The notes below the pieces were generated by a model. The model was not told the origin of the DNA. It did not search any database and saw nothing but the letters and a program-made list of their open reading frames with translations. From Oscarella lobularis (taxonomy: Eukaryota; Porifera; Homoscleromorpha; Homosclerophorida; Oscarellidae): a stretch of 64,000 nucleotides of DNA. The position numbers were made by a program, and so were the translations under genes. The stretch lies in NCBI RefSeq assembly GCF_947507565.1, contig NC_089176.1:3658001-3722000 (forward strand), read 5' to 3'. Below are positions 28,617 through 43,000 of the stretch, in pieces. Each line of letters begins with the position of its first letter. Positions within the stretch are counted from its first letter, which is position 1.

Positions 28617-29690
28617 TTTTTTATACGTAGCTTGTTGTAGAGTGCAAGTAGAATTCCCGTGGCGCAGTCCGGGGGTTCTGGGCAAGACCCCGCCATGGAA
28701 AAAAACTGCCCGCGAATGCACAACGTAGTGGAGCCATGTCATTTTTATTTAATAAACCCGGAAGTAACCCGGAAGTATCGCAAAAGAAAAACGAGCGTCC
28801 TCCCGGCGTCTTTCAATGGGAGGGCCCTTCACCCAGGCCCCCATTTCGGGGAGACAGCGACCCATCTGTCCCGGGGGTGCCTTTATATACCAAGGCACAG
28901 GTGGACCGCTATTGTCACCCACCGCGTCTTGCCCAAGTGGGGTGGCAGGTTATCACTCGTGCCACTGGAGTAGGGGGATTGAATCCCCTGCGTTTGCGCC
29001 GCGTTTAACCTCTCTGGCTCGAGTTGGGCCGGTTTTATTTAGTCACCTCGGGGCCCGGAGGTGAATGGCGACATCGGAAAGCTCTTCATCTGCCTCGTCC
29101 GATTGTCCATTATATCATCTGGCTAGAAAAACAAAAGAAGAATAAATGTCCTTTCCTTTACCTATATAGTTTGCTGAGGATGACGATCGACGGTGCCTGA
29201 CTTGCAAGGCGCGTGCTTCGACACCTTCGAGGGAGCCCCGCAACCGTTCTTGTGCATTTGCGCTGCCCGCTGCGATTGTTCTAGGTTACAGCACACTCGG
29301 CAATCGTTTTCTTCCGAGAATTCGTTCAGAACTCGGCCTACCCGCAAACTTGGGAGCGAAATAATCGTCGAAAAGCGCTCGCAACGATTGCTAGCGCTCC
29401 TCGACAATACCTCAGCCTAAAAGCATGCAATCTAACTTCTCCTAGCCTCTATCCAAAAGCGAGAGACGCTCCATTCGTCGATAAACGCTCATTGATTCGA
29501 CCAAGGAAGCACTAAGGTCACGTGATAGAACCTAATCTATACCTTCCTCTATATACATCCTTCTCAGAAAAATTGCCTTTCTTTAAGTTCTCTATGATAG
29601 TGTTGATGCCGCTGCCATCTCATCACAGATTCCGCGTTTGCACGCTTTCGTCACATATCCATCTGTTAGCACAAACTATTGACAATTTTT
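28617..29690. other. About 1 kb without a recognised gene; GC-rich block at 28640-29080
   Basis: The 28640-29080 block is GC-rich with short hairpins, for example GTGCCTT/AAGGCAC at 28886-28908 and a GGGGATTGAATCCCC hairpin near 28976. It has overlapping short ORFs on both strands that resemble nothing. A 29162-29430 minus-strand ORF with an acceptor-like start contains a Cys-rich stretch (DCRVCC) but has no confirmed partner exons. The rest holds nothing recognisable. Confidence 0.4.
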
Positions 29691-32600
29691 CTATTCCATA
29701 TAGCCTGTACCTTCGTAGAACTTTACTACCACACTTCCTCGTACCGCAATTTCACTTTCGACTCTCGGAAAAACCACCGCCAACGTCCGATCGTCAAGCC
29801 ACTCGGCAATCGTCTCCAACCGACCGATTTCAGCCGGACTAACAACGGCAAGAGCTCGATCGAGACGACGCCGACCCATCAGACGAGGCTCCTTTGTGGC
29901 GTCAAAAAAGCGAACATAGAGCATCGATCCTGCGCCAAACTTCCCGGCACCCTCTTTCGACTCCAAAACGAGTTCAATTACACGAACTCGAGACTGATAA
30001 TCCCAGATTATATAGTTCCATCATTCAGTAATAAATACAAACTAACCTTTAGAAGTTCGGTGGAGATTTCCTTTTGTTCTCGCCGGCTTCTTGAAGCGAC
30101 ACGAAACGGCGATACGCAACTCGGCGGCGACAGCCCAAAGGAAAACGTCGGCGCGTGATCATTGACAGTTTTGATTGTGACGTGAATGGTGCCGGCGACC
30201 AAAGATTCGGACGAAGATACATTGGGCGTCAATTCGACAATAATCTATATTTATAATTATTAGGGGTTTTAGAGCGGGGATAAAATACCTTGCGACTATC
30301 AAAGATTCGCGGTTCGTCTGCCGTGTTGACGTAGAAGATGCGTTCCAAGGCTTCTTCGTAGACCTAGAGAAAGTAGTTGAAAATTGATACAGTTTTGACG
30401 TGTTTGCCGTTACCTGAAGGGGCGCGGCTCCCCGAAGCGTTAGAGATTTTCCAAGTGAATCAAAAAGAAGCTAAAACGTAGACACTGTGTCCTGTTTTGG
30501 TTCAAAAAGAAACGGTCACTGTACCTCGAGTCCCAAAGGCGGTCGATGAAAAGTATAAACGTATTCGTTGTCGTCTAACAGGTCCGGATCATCGGCTCTG
30601 GGATACGCAATTAATTATATCAAGAAAAAACGATTGGACTCCTACTTTAGCGTCACGGTGCATTCCTTCACGCCGTCGCCGTTCGGATCGACTATTCGAA
30701 CGCGATGCGGCGAACTGACGACGTGAATTCCCGTCGGACGATCCTCGACGAACACGACGGAGTCCGGCACGCCGACGCCGGCACCGAAATCGAGTCGAGG
30801 CCCATCGGCAAGCGCCGTGAGGTGAATCGACAGCGGATCGCTGACGGCACCCATCGAATCGACGACAATTACGGAAACGATAGACGTTCGAGACCCGGTC
30901 AAATCCCGGCGAATATTCAAATAACGGACGGTGAATAAAACCTTGTATAGTGCGTGAGAACGTTTCGCGGTTTTCCCTACGAGCTTACTTGTAAATAATC
31001 ATCCATTGGTGCCGGTCCGGTGAGGATTAATAACGACGACGATATCGTTGCGTTGATTCCAAGAGAGTGGGCTAATGAGACGTCGATCTGAAGTGTGTCG
31101 CCGTTACGCTGACGAACGATGGTTACGGTCGCCCTCGAAGCGACGTCCGAGTCGACGTCGTCGAGCCGCGTGGACGACGAGTCGAAAAGGCGAACGGGTG
31201 TGCCGTCATCGATGAAGGTCACATTGGGCGTGGATGTTTGAAGGAGGGGTCGATCGTTTCGAGAAGTGACGTGAATCTGGGAGAAGTGGCTATCGCGTTT
31301 AGGAAAGAAGGTAAGGAGATGTAAAAGGAACCTCGATTTGTGCCGGTATACTAGCATTCGCTCCGTCTTGAACGGTCACGCGGATTAGCCTAAGAAAATG
31401 CGATCGATCTTGATGAAAATTCAGCGGGAATTTGTACCTCGGTGAAGACGTGATATTGAGGAGGGAATTACTGAACTGAATTGACGACAGAATTTGGCTA
31501 TAATAGCCGAGACTCGCTCGTCCTCTTATAACCTGTGAGCCCCAAAACGCGTGAGACTTGTCCTGATAAACCTGTGGTACGTACCACTGATAAAAAGCCG
31601 TTGTTTTCTACGGTCACTGCGCCGGACGAAAAGCTTGTATTCACAGTAAGTCGGTCGCCTGGTTCTCCGTTTAGCAGCGACACAAGACCACTATAAAGTA
31701 GAGATTCGAAAAATAAAGTCCCCTGAGTGTAATTTAGATATATACCTTGTCAATGTTTCGTGGTCTGGGTCGGAAATAGCGACGGGTAACGGTACTCCTA
31801 CGGGCGGTCCACCTTCGGTGAAATTAATCGACGATGTTAATTCTCCGTTAAAAGTGACTGAAGGTCTCGAATTGGGCCCTTGCAGTTCAACCGTAACAGA
31901 AGCGCTGCTCGTAAATTGCCCGTCGAAAACTTCAAATAATACCGTCGATGGATGCAACGACGATATTTGAGGATTTCGATTAAAATAGGTGACTCGATTC
32001 AACGCCTCTTCGTATACCTCAACGGAAGCGTCGCCGTAAAATCGGATTGAATCATCAGAAACGTTTGAGGAGAGTCCATTAGAAAAATTCATCGAAACGC
32101 CAAGACGTTCGCCAAAACGCTTGTCGACAATTCGCACGAGAGCAGACTTTATAGGATAAAAATTGTTGTCGGCGTCAGAGAGACGAAGAGAGCCTTGACT
32201 AACGCTCACAGGACTCGCAGACCCTTCGACGAATCGCACAGTCGAATTCGATACGACTAAAACGGGAGCATTTTCGTTAATTCCGACGAAACGTAGAGCG
32301 ATTGAGCTCGGCACGGACTCGACGTCGTAGACATCGGTGACGACGATCGATACGAGCCTAGGACTGTCGTCAGGCGATCCACTGTGGGTATAACTTAGCG
32401 CTAGAAGAACGAGTCGCAAACTCAACGAATCCGTCGAAGATACCCGTCGCACAATCAGCTGATCGTCTCCATTGGAAACGAATATTTCCTGCTTGAGAGT
32501 TCGCGTCGCAACGAGATTTCTCTCCGTTACGTTTAACCGGCCTTGCAGAACGGCGGCGTCGAGAGACAAATCGAGTCGCTCGCGTAGACGATCGTTTTCG

Positions 32601-34004
32601 CCGCTCAACGTCGCCGTGACGACGAGCCAATCCGTATCGTTGAACGAGGAAGCGTCGAGTTGCGTCGGCGCAACGAAAAAGACGACGTCGTCGGCTCGGA
32701 AATAGACGATCGATCCATTGCGAGTTTCGTTCGTCGACGAAGCGAAATCGATTCCCGAACGCCGACACGTTCCGACGTCACCAATCGAACCAAAGCACTC
32801 GTACGACGCCGAGACGCGACACGCGTCGTCGTCGCACCCGTCCGGAACGGCGCTCAATCCGTTATCGCACTCCTCGTCGATGTCGACGACGCCGTTGCCG
32901 CACAGAAGCGTCGAACACGAACTCGTTTCGTACGGCTCGTTGGTCGAACAGGCGAAAAAATTGGCGACGATTTGACAATTCGATTCAATGCACTCGATCT
33001 CGTCGCCGTTGTCGCCCGTATCGCAGTCTTCGCCGGCGACGCGAATTCCGTCGCCGCACGTACGATTATAACAAACGCTCGTCGTCTGCGGCGTCGTATC
33101 GCAATCGAACTCGCTCTCGATTTCGCACGACGACGAGCAGCCGTCGCCGTCGACGACGTTTCCGTCGTCGCACGCTTCCGACGGCATTTCGAAAACGCCG
33201 TCGCCGCACGACGGGCAAATAATATCGACTACTGTTCCGTTGTCGGCGCCGCACAGGCGTTCGGCGCTCGTCGCGTTCGTGCCGTTGACGCGAAGAGCGA
33301 CGATGTTGGGGACGTTTCGTCGTCGTCGTCGTTGTGCCGTCGCTTCGCACGCGGACGTGTCGTCGATTTCGCGAACGTCCGCCGAAAGAGCGGCGCGAAC
33401 GCTCGCGACGATCGCCGCCGACGAATTTTGACTCGGCGGAAGAGCGACGCAGATGACGTAGCCTTCTTCGCGGAGAACGGATTGGAGCGTTTGTGCCGGC
33501 GACGACGACGACGGGCAGAGCGCGAGAACTCGGAGGAGTTCCTCGACGTTTCGATCGCGATAGAACGGCGACGCGTTGAGAACGTCGACGACGACGCGGG
33601 CGTCGGCGCGAGTGAACGGAGTTTCGCATAGACGATCGACGAAACAGGAGTGAGTCGCGAAGTTTCGTCGATCCACCGCTTGGCATTCAGACTCCGTGGG
33701 ACGCGAGAAACGATTTCCGTACGTCGTTTCGATTTCTTGGACGACGTTGGCGACGAGACAGGGCCAAACTCGACGAGCCCAGCGAATGACGTCGGGCTGA
33801 ACGCTTGCGTTGACGGAGAGGAGGCAAAAGGGTTTGAGGAAGGTCGAGACGTAGGACGAACTGCATTCGAAGCCTTTCTCCGCTAAGGAGATGAAACGCA
33901 GGCATTCGGGCATGCGGCAGACTCCCGCAGAAAGCGCTAAGACGCGAGAAAACATTTACAAAAACGTCGGGTTGGTTCAAAGCGATGTTTTCATACGAAT
34001 TTCG
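29691..34004 (-). repeat. Partial third unit and C-terminus of the giant protein
   Basis: Cys-rich domain (GVCRMPECLRFISLA, 33955-33260), three DDGN-type repeats (33210-32780) and a long run of cadherin-like repeats (32700-30020) with DPDHETL, SDADNNFY and DVDSDV acidic motifs. A final module has EIGRLETIAEWLDDRTL, a pattern I associate with large metazoan extracellular proteins. No sushi or FAM171-like module follows. Confidence 0.7.
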
Positions 34005-37000
34005 CATTTTTCGCCTTCGAAGTTGTCCGGGCAGAAGCAGGTGAAGCCAACAGCTTCGTCTCGGCAAGTGCCGCCGTTAAGGCAAGGATTTTGACGGCAA
34101 GCATCGATAGCTTTGAAAATATTTTAAACTAGAGCGACTCTATTTAATTTGCGTACCTGTGCAAGTGGGTTGTTCGCCGCTCCACGTGCCGTTTTCCTGA
34201 CAGATTCGCTGCTCGGCGCCGCCGATTATTTCGCAGCAGGGATCGCAGCGAAACGTCATCACGGAACCGAATGCCGTCGCATTGCCGTCGCGACGGCCAA
34301 GACGAGGAGTTGGAAGATCGCCGCAGTCCACAGCTGGATAAATAATATTTTAAACGAATTTTTTTTAAATATTTATTTCTTACGTTCGCAAACGGTGTCG
34401 TCTCCCGACCACGTTTGATTCGGCTGACACGTACGACGAGACGATCCGAGAAGAAGATAGCCCGGATCGCAGGCAAATTCGACAGACGATTCGCACGAGC
34501 GATAGCGACCAAGTCGCGTTCCATTTAAGGGATGCGGTAATTCGTCACATTGAATAGCTATTATAAAATACGATTTACGTATTTAATGAAATTTATTTAT
34601 TTCTTACGTTCGCAAATAGGCTGCACTCCGCTGTACTGGCCGTTGGAGAGACACTGGCGATCGGCTGAGCCGACGAGCCGAAAGCAAGAGTCACAGACAA
34701 AGTGAGTTATGTTTCCGAATAAAGGGTCATCGTCGATTTTCTGCCCGTTTAATGGAACGGGCAAACTTTCGCATATAACAACTTTAACGAAGAAATATTT
34801 TAGTTTTTCCCTTTCTTCCGTTTTTTTTCTTTCTCACCTGCACACGTGGGGTTGGTGCCGTTCCAATTTCCGTCCGGAAGACACGTTCGCTCGTCGGATC
34901 CTCGAAGCACGTAACCGTCGTCGCAAAAGAATGGAATCGATGATCCGCACGTGGTCACGTTGAAAACGAAGCCGCCGTTTTCGATACCGCTCTCCGGAGA
35001 TCCACAGTCAATAATGTTGCACGACGGCTGTATGCCGCTCCAGACGCCGCTCTCGTTGCAAACGCGCCACTGGGGTCCGTCGAGGCGATAGCAAACGTCG
35101 CATTCGAAATCGATGACGGCGTCGAGAAATGTGCTGTTACCGTAGAGACGTCCGTTGGACGGCGGCGGCAGAGAACCGCAATCAATAACTATTACGAGAA
35201 TACATAACGAAGCCGGAGGATCAATCTTCTCTTACATTCACAGGACGTTTTATTGCCGCTCCAGAGGCCGGAGGAGAGGCACGTTCGATTCGGGGAACCG
35301 AGAAGTAAGTGACCGGGAAGACAGGCAAAATAAGCCTCCGAAGGACACGTGGTGTCGTTTAGAGAAATCGTGCCGTTCGGCGGCGGTAATAGCGGACCAC
35401 AATCGACCACTAAAAGCAAAGAAAAATAGAAATTATTTAATAATAAAATAGTTTTTACGCAAGCATTGGGTGTCGGTTCCCGTCCACTCCGCTCCGCTTA
35501 TACATCGTCTCGACTCCGAACCGTTTAGACGATAACAGGCGTCGCAGTCGAATTCCAAGATAAGACCGTCTCTTTTTCCGAATTTCGTTCCGAAGCGCGG
35601 CGCCGGCAAGCCGTCGCACGAGATACCTTTGCCACAAAAATGCACAAATAATATTTTAAATACGACGTGCCTACTTCCACAAAAAGGCTGATCGCCACTC
35701 CAAAGACCGTTCGCCTGACAAATTCGTCTCGACGGGCCTTCCATCTCGTAACCGATGTCGCAATCGAAATTGATTTCGGAGCCGAAAACGGTCTCGTTTC
35801 CCAACGCAAAGCCGTTTTCGGGAGCGGGAAGAGAGCCGCAATCGACAACTACACATCATAAAATATATTAAAATTTATTATGAGATTAATGAGTCGTACT
35901 TAGACAAGTCGGTTCGGTTCCATTGTAGGTGCCGTCTTCCTGGCATTCTCGCGTCGACGAGCCGTTCACGCGGTAGCCTTCGTCGCAGATAATCTCCGCA
36001 GTGAATCCGACTGTCGTCGCTTGAGAAACAGCGATTCCGTTGCTTATATTCGCCAGGGGACCACAGTCAACGACTGCGTCAAAAAAAAGATATTTTTATT
36101 TTTATTATGAATTTTTTTCTTTCTTTATTTTACGTTTGCATGTCGGCTGCGTGCCATTCCAGGAGCCGTTTAGTAGGCACGTTCGCACGCGTGAGCCGAC
36201 GAGAACGTGGCCGGGATCGCAAAGGAATTGGGTGACGGCGAGAATTGTCGACGTGGAACTCATCAGCGACGTTCTCACATCGCCAAGACGACGTCCGTTT
36301 AAAGGATCGAACAAAGGTTCACACGTAACAACTAGAAATAAAAATAAAGAAAAGAGTTATAAGGATATTTGTCTTACCAAGAACGTCTTCAATGGTACAA
36401 TTTCCGACTGAATTTTCCCTTGAAACCCATCGATTTTTACCGATACACGAACTAGAGACATTGGATGCGACGATCGGCAAACGAACGCTTCCGCCGTTAT
36501 CAATAAACTCCATAGTCGCTTCCCTTCCAAGTCTCACTTCCACGCAAACCGTTCCTTCGTCGTCAAACGCTTCCAAAGCGGAGAACCCGAAATCGACGCC
36601 GTTGACTTTCGCCACGACGCCCGTCGTCGGCGGACCGACAATTCCGCTCGCGTTCGCCGTCGTCGCCGAAACGACGACGCACGATCGTTCTCGCCAAGCG
36701 AAAGCGATCGCCCACCAGCCGCCGGAATCGGCGGTGTCGTACGACCAAACACACGACGACGACACGATCGCGCGATCGTCGACTTGCCGCCAGAAACCGC
36801 TCGTCGAATCGTAGCGAAAAACAGACGGCGAATCGCGAAAAGAATCGCAATCGATTTCCAAATCGAAGTGGATTTGTCCGCGCGAGTCGTTGACGAAGAC
36901 GTCGACGTCGACGGCGGCGAGAAGATCGAGATAGACGCTACGACCGTCGACGAGACGGCCGTATAATTGAGGAACGCCTTCGAGGGACGACGATACTGTC

Positions 37001-40000
37001 GTCACTCGCGCCGTGACGACGCTCGAAGGAAGAGACGCTGGAACGAAGACGAGACGACGAAGGGTTTCGCGACCGGCGGTGGTGAACGACACGTTTCCTG
37101 ACGGAGATGCGACGCCGTCTAGGACGTTTTGACGACGAACGATTATGGATAAATAATTTCTTTGAGAATTGTGTTCGATGAATAGCGATTTTGATGACGT
37201 CGAATATTCGTTCTTTTCGACGACGACGATGTAGCGACGGCCCAGGGGAACGGAGACAATTACGACGGGTTCGATGAGGCGTGTCAAGTCCCTGTATAGC
37301 GCTGTAGTCGAGTTCTCCTCCACTGTAAAAAGTCGAATTCTGTCAACGACCAATGAGGTTTTAGTGTCAAAATCGATAGAAGTTATAGTCAAATTAGCAA
37401 CTCCTATAAAACAGACATGTAATTGATTAAGATTTATTTTCGCGTTCACTTACCCTGACAAACGGGCGCGTTTCCGCACCAAGACGCGTCGGGAAAACAA
37501 GTTCGGCTCGGAGAACCGACGAGAGCGAATCCGGCTTCGCACGAATACTGAACGACGTCCTCGCACAGCGTCCCGTTTCCCGACTGCACGGCGTTATCGG
37601 GAACGGGAAGAAAACCACACGAAAGAACTATAAGAAATAATAGAATAAATACTATATTTTATTTATTTATACTTACGTTCACAGGTGGGTACCGCTCCGC
37701 TCCACGTTCCGTCCGGCAGACACGTTCTCGTCGAATTTCCGACGAGTTCATAGCACGAATCGCAGACGTATGTCGTCGACGAACCGCACTCCAAACCGCT
37801 CTCGTTCACTCGGCCGTTTCGAGGCGGAAGCAAACGCTCGCAGAATTTCTGTTGACAAGTTGGAAACGTCGTCCAGTTTCCGCTCTCCGAGCACGTTGCA
37901 TTTGACGGTCCGACGAGTTCAAAGCAGGGAGAACACGAAAAGAAAGCCGTAGCGCTGCACGTCGACTCGCCGCCGTCCACCGCACCGTTGACAAAATCCG
38001 GGAGAAGATCGCAGGACAAAGCTAAAGAGAAGATTATTGATTATATATAAAAAGGGGGAGAGAAACTCACGAAAACAGCCTGTAGTGTTGGTCTGAATAA
38101 AAATGCGAACTGCATCGCTGACGGCACCGTCGGAATCCGTAGCCGCCACGTCGACGATCGAGTATCCCGATAGTGCGATAGACGTCGAATAGGCGAGCGA
38201 TTTGATAGCCAATAAATAATTCGCCGTCGTAGAAATTCCCGTCAGACGTAGGCTTCCGTCGTCGAGTCGCTCCGTCACAATGCCGGCCGATTCGAAGTCG
38301 CCCGCGTTGATGACGTCACCAAATCGAGATTTTTCAAACGAAATTTTGATTTCGGATAACGTCGCGCTGTCGACGTCGACGAGATTGATGTCCGACGGAA
38401 ATAAGGCGATCGGAGGCGCGTTGATTGTGTACGTCACGTTGGTGACGTCAAAAATGATTTGGGGCGGATCGTTGAAGGAGACGACGGAAACGATGAAAAG
38501 AAAAGGTCGACTGGCGTTGAATTCGTCGCGAATGACGACTTCGATGTGCCTAGAGAAAATCAATGATTTAATAAATTAATTATTTTATTTTATTACCTGT
38601 CAGTTGACGAGAGATTCGCGGGAGCCGGAAGAAGGTTTACGAACGTAACAGAAAATTCGAAATCGGACGCGTTGCCGGGGCCAACGAGAGTAAAGTTCGT
38701 TGCGTCAGTTCGAAGAAATCCGGCGGCGAAATTCAAAGCGCCAATCTCGTCTCCCGGTTGCGGATTTCTTAGCCAAATCGAAGCGCTTTGGAATACGGTG
38801 TGATCGACGTCGGAGACTTGTACGCGACCGAGGATAATTGCCGATCGATTCGTCTCGTGATACGTCGCTCTAGCGGGTGACGGGGAGCCGTTGGCGAGCA
38901 AGACGGGCAGCGCGTTCACGGCTCGGAGTCGAACGGTTAGGTTAGCTGTTGTTGAAAATACGCCGTCGAAAACCGAAAACGAGATGACGGTGTCGGGCGA
39001 AACGAAGGAAAACTGGAAACGACTAAGAGGAGAACGTAGTATCTACTGCGTTCTATGTCGTGAAAAATAGAGAGACTTGCCTATTGAAGTATGTGATGTT
39101 GTTGAGAAGAGCGGCGTAGTCGTCGGTGCCGCCGCTACTGTTTATTCTTAGCTCGGATCCGTTGTCTGCAACGGAGATACGAAGAGAGCGCAAAGACGAG
39201 GTTGTAATACTGAGAAATTCGTCGGATGACTTCGGTGTGACAAAGCGAACCACGGCAGATTCGATTTGGTAGAAATCGTTATCGCTGTCGTTCAGCGTCA
39301 AAGAATTTTGCGTGACCAAAATCGGCGACGTTCGACCTTCGACGAATACCACGACGTTTTTATCTATGCGCAGATTAGGTGGATGCTCGTTTTCTCCGAC
39401 GTAGCGAAGCGAGATATTGACTGGCGTTGACGACAAGCCATTGTTGTCATACACGGTTACCAGAGCAAATCTAGAATAAATATTAGAAACTCCTCTGCAT
39501 CAATTTATTTATACGCTTGCCTATCTTTAAACGACGGCTCTGTTACGTTGCTATGTCGGAAAGACAATGCTTGGAGTAGCACCGTTAGATTCGCTTCTCT
39601 GCCCGGAATTCTCACGAATGACATGCTTAGTAGAATTACGTGAATGTTATAGTTAATCGCATAGCTAGTTGGACTTACGTCGTGCGTGTAGTCTCAGCGT
39701 TAACCTCTCTAAGTACATCTACGAAGTCGGGTATTCGGACCAAGGCAGCCTGGGCTGCAGCGCCCAAAAAACTCGGATCCTGAAACAAGAAATCTAAGCA
39801 AACGAGAGAAATATCAAAGCAAAACTACCTCTATATCAATATTATCTTCAAATCCAAAATATTCAGCTGTGACATTGCGCCATTCCTAAAGACGAGTTAA
39901 ACTTTGATTCCAAAGACGAAAACCCTTACCTCGTTTCCGTACTCGCTCCCGTCAACATTTCCCGGCTCGCCGAGAAACACGACGTCGTCGCTGACGGCGT

Positions 40001-43000
40001 AAATCACTTCGTTATTCAACGTCGTATTATCGGCGACGTTAAAATCGATCTCGACGTGCTCGCAAACGCTCGTCTCGCCGACGCGCGCGACGTCGCAATC
40101 AAACGCCACGTCAACCGTGCACGCGTCACTGCAGCCGTCGATTATCTCGCTCGGCCCGTTATCGCACGCCTCGCCGTCGTCGACGACCCCGTTGCCGCAG
40201 AGCGTGCACTCGCTTCGTCCGAGCGGCGGATTAACCGCGCACTCAATCACAATCGTGCAGTTAATAGGATCGCAGCCTGGTCCGCCGCCCGTATCGCATT
40301 CTTCACCGAGAACTCGAACGCCGTCGCCGCACGTACGATTCGCGCAAACGCTTTGCGCGTCGACTTCGACGCTACACGAGAACCCCGCTTCGATTTCGCA
40401 CGACGACGTGCAGCCGTCGCCGTCGACGACGTTGCCGTCGTCGCATTCTTCGCTCGGTATTTCGAGTCGCGCGTCGCCGCAGACGGGGCATACGAGTTCG
40501 ACGCCGGGAACGGCGGTGCCGTTCACCGAACCGTCGCAAATCGTTTCGCTGTTCGTCGCATTCGTTCCGTTGCTTAGTAGAGCGACGGAGAACACGTCGA
40601 ATGCCTCTCGTTTTCTTCTTCTTCTGGCGAGAAAAGAACACTGACCTGTTTCGTCCGGAACGACGAATGTTTCGATGCCTCTCGTTTCTCGTAAAAGTCG
40701 CTGAAATTGTGCCGTCGCGTTGAGCACGTCGCTCTCGTTGACGGCGGTGACGACGAGACAGAGAACGAAGCCGGCGTTCTCGAGTCTTCCACGTAATTCC
40801 GCCGTCGATTCGGTGTCGTTGCACGAGCGCGCGAGCTCGAGCATCTGCGCGACGGCTCGATCGCGATACGACGTTAGTCCGTGGAGCCAGTCGACGACGA
40901 CTTCGGCGTCCGACGCGGCGAATGGCGTTGCGCATAGATCGGCGGCGAGGCAGGCGGAGTGAGCGGCGTAGAGTAGACGATCGACTTTTTGGCATTCGAA
41001 GGAAAACGGCGTTTCGGTGCGCGAACCGTAGATCGAATCGACGACGCTAACGGTCGTTCGAACGAGACATCGCCACGCTGTTCGACTCCAGTGGAGAGCG
41101 CGAAACGTCAAGTTGCGAGCGGACGAAATCGAGCAGAGTCGCGTTGCAAACGTCTCGAGATAGGAGTCGGGGCCGCACTCGAACGACGCTACGGCCTGCG
41201 ATAGAAACGCGTCGCATTGCTCGACGCCACAGACGCCAAACGGCGACGCAATTTCGCATCGTTTCCCGGTGAAATTGAGCGGACAAAAACAGTCAAATCC
41301 GCGAAACGTGTCGACGCAAGTGCCGCCGTTTAGACAAGGACTCGACCTACAAGCATCAACCTCTAAAAAATATAATAAGAAAGGCTGATATTTCTTCTTT
41401 AGGCTTTCCATACCTTGACAGATTGGTTCAGCGTCGCTCCACTGCCCGTTAAGCAGACACGTGCTGTTCACCTCGCCGCTGAGCTCGCAGCACGACGAGC
41501 ACGAGAAAGACGTCACTGAACCGAACGTTGTTGTCCTAAAACTGACGCTTCCGCGCGACGGCGCGTCGAGAACGCCGCAATCGACAGCGTTGCAGGTCGC
41601 TTCGTCGCCGCTCCACGTTCCGTTGATCGTGCACGTTCGTCGCGACGAGCCGGAGAGAACGTAGCCGTCGTCGCAGCCGAATTCGACGCTCGCCGAACAG
41701 GTCCAATTCGTGCCGACGCGACGACCGTTGGCGGGGAAAGGAAGACCGTCGCACAGGACGAGAGTGCAAGCGACGTCGTCTGACCCGCTCCACGTTCCGT
41801 CCGCGAGGCACGTTCGTTCGGACGAGCCGACGAGGACGTAGCAGTCGTCGCAGGTGAAGAACGTGCGTCCGCCTAGACGCGTTCCGCCGATCGTCTGCTT
41901 TTGTCCATTTGGAGGCACGGGTAGACTTCCGCAATCAATAGCTAGAGAAAATAAAAATACAAGAAATGACCCCCAAGATATAATAATCTTACCTCGACAT
42001 AGTGTTTCTGAGCCGGACCACGTGCCGTTGGTCAAACAGGTGCGCGATGCCGAGCCGACAAGGTCGTAACCGAAGTCGCATTCAAACGATATCGTCGAGT
42101 CGCAAAAAGTCGCGTTGCCGGAGCGATGACCGTTAGTCGGAGATTGGAGCTCGTCGCAGTGTATAACTAAGAAGAGAAGTGGATAAATATAGGGTTTATG
42201 TATGTTGGTTCGGCGTACGTCTGCACGTCGTTGTATCGCCGCTCCACGAGCCGTTGCTCAAGCAAGTTCTCTCCGACGATCCCTCGAGGAGATAACAATT
42301 GTCGCAGAAGAAATCCATTGTGGAATTAAACGTCGTTTCGTTTCCCAGTTTTTCTCCGTTTAGAGGACTATCAAGATCCCCACAGTCGACGGCTATGGAA
42401 AGAGGATAATACTTCTATAGGGAAAAATCGCCTTGGGCGTTATTTACGTGAGCACTGTGGCTGAGTCCCACTCCACGTTCCATTTTCCTGACATAGTCTG
42501 TATCTTGAACCGGTCAACACGTAGCCTTCGTTGCATGAAAATTTGGCGACGGAAGAGCACGTAGAATCGTCGTCACCAATCCTAAGGCCGTTCACAGGAA
42601 CAGGAAGGTCCTCGCAAGTCACAACTACAAGAAAGAGAAATATAGGCACTATAGTATTTTTTTAAAAATTCCTCACGTTCGCATTCTGGTTGGAAACCGC
42701 TCCAGTTTCCGTTTGGCTGACACGTACGATTCGCCGATCCATTCACCAATCTATAACACTCGTTGCAAGCGAATTCGATCGCGACGCCAAACGACGAATC
42801 CGACGATCCACTTTTCGTCCCGTTTTCCGGAATCGGCAATCCCGGACAATCGACGACTATGTAGACGGATAAAAAATTAAAACGAATTATGTCGAAAGGA
42901 ATGAAAAAAACCTTCGCATGTCGGCGTGATGCTGCTCCAGTTGCCGTTCACTTGGCACACGGCAATCGCCTGACCAATGACTTCGAAACCCGCATCGCAT

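Noticed and set aside
28965-28990. tRNA T-arm-like hairpin (GGGGATTGAATCCCC)
   Set aside because: No acceptor, D or anticodon arms can be placed around it.
29162-29430. Minus-strand Cys-rich ORF (DCRVCC) that recalls an ADAM-type segment
   Set aside because: Too short, no partner exons, and the giant gene already ends at 29691; not supported as a gene.
32660-33631. 323-codon plus-strand ORF opposite the giant gene
   Set aside because: Arg/Asp/Val-rich antisense shadow of the Cys-rich and DDGN coding exons, with no splice signals of its own.
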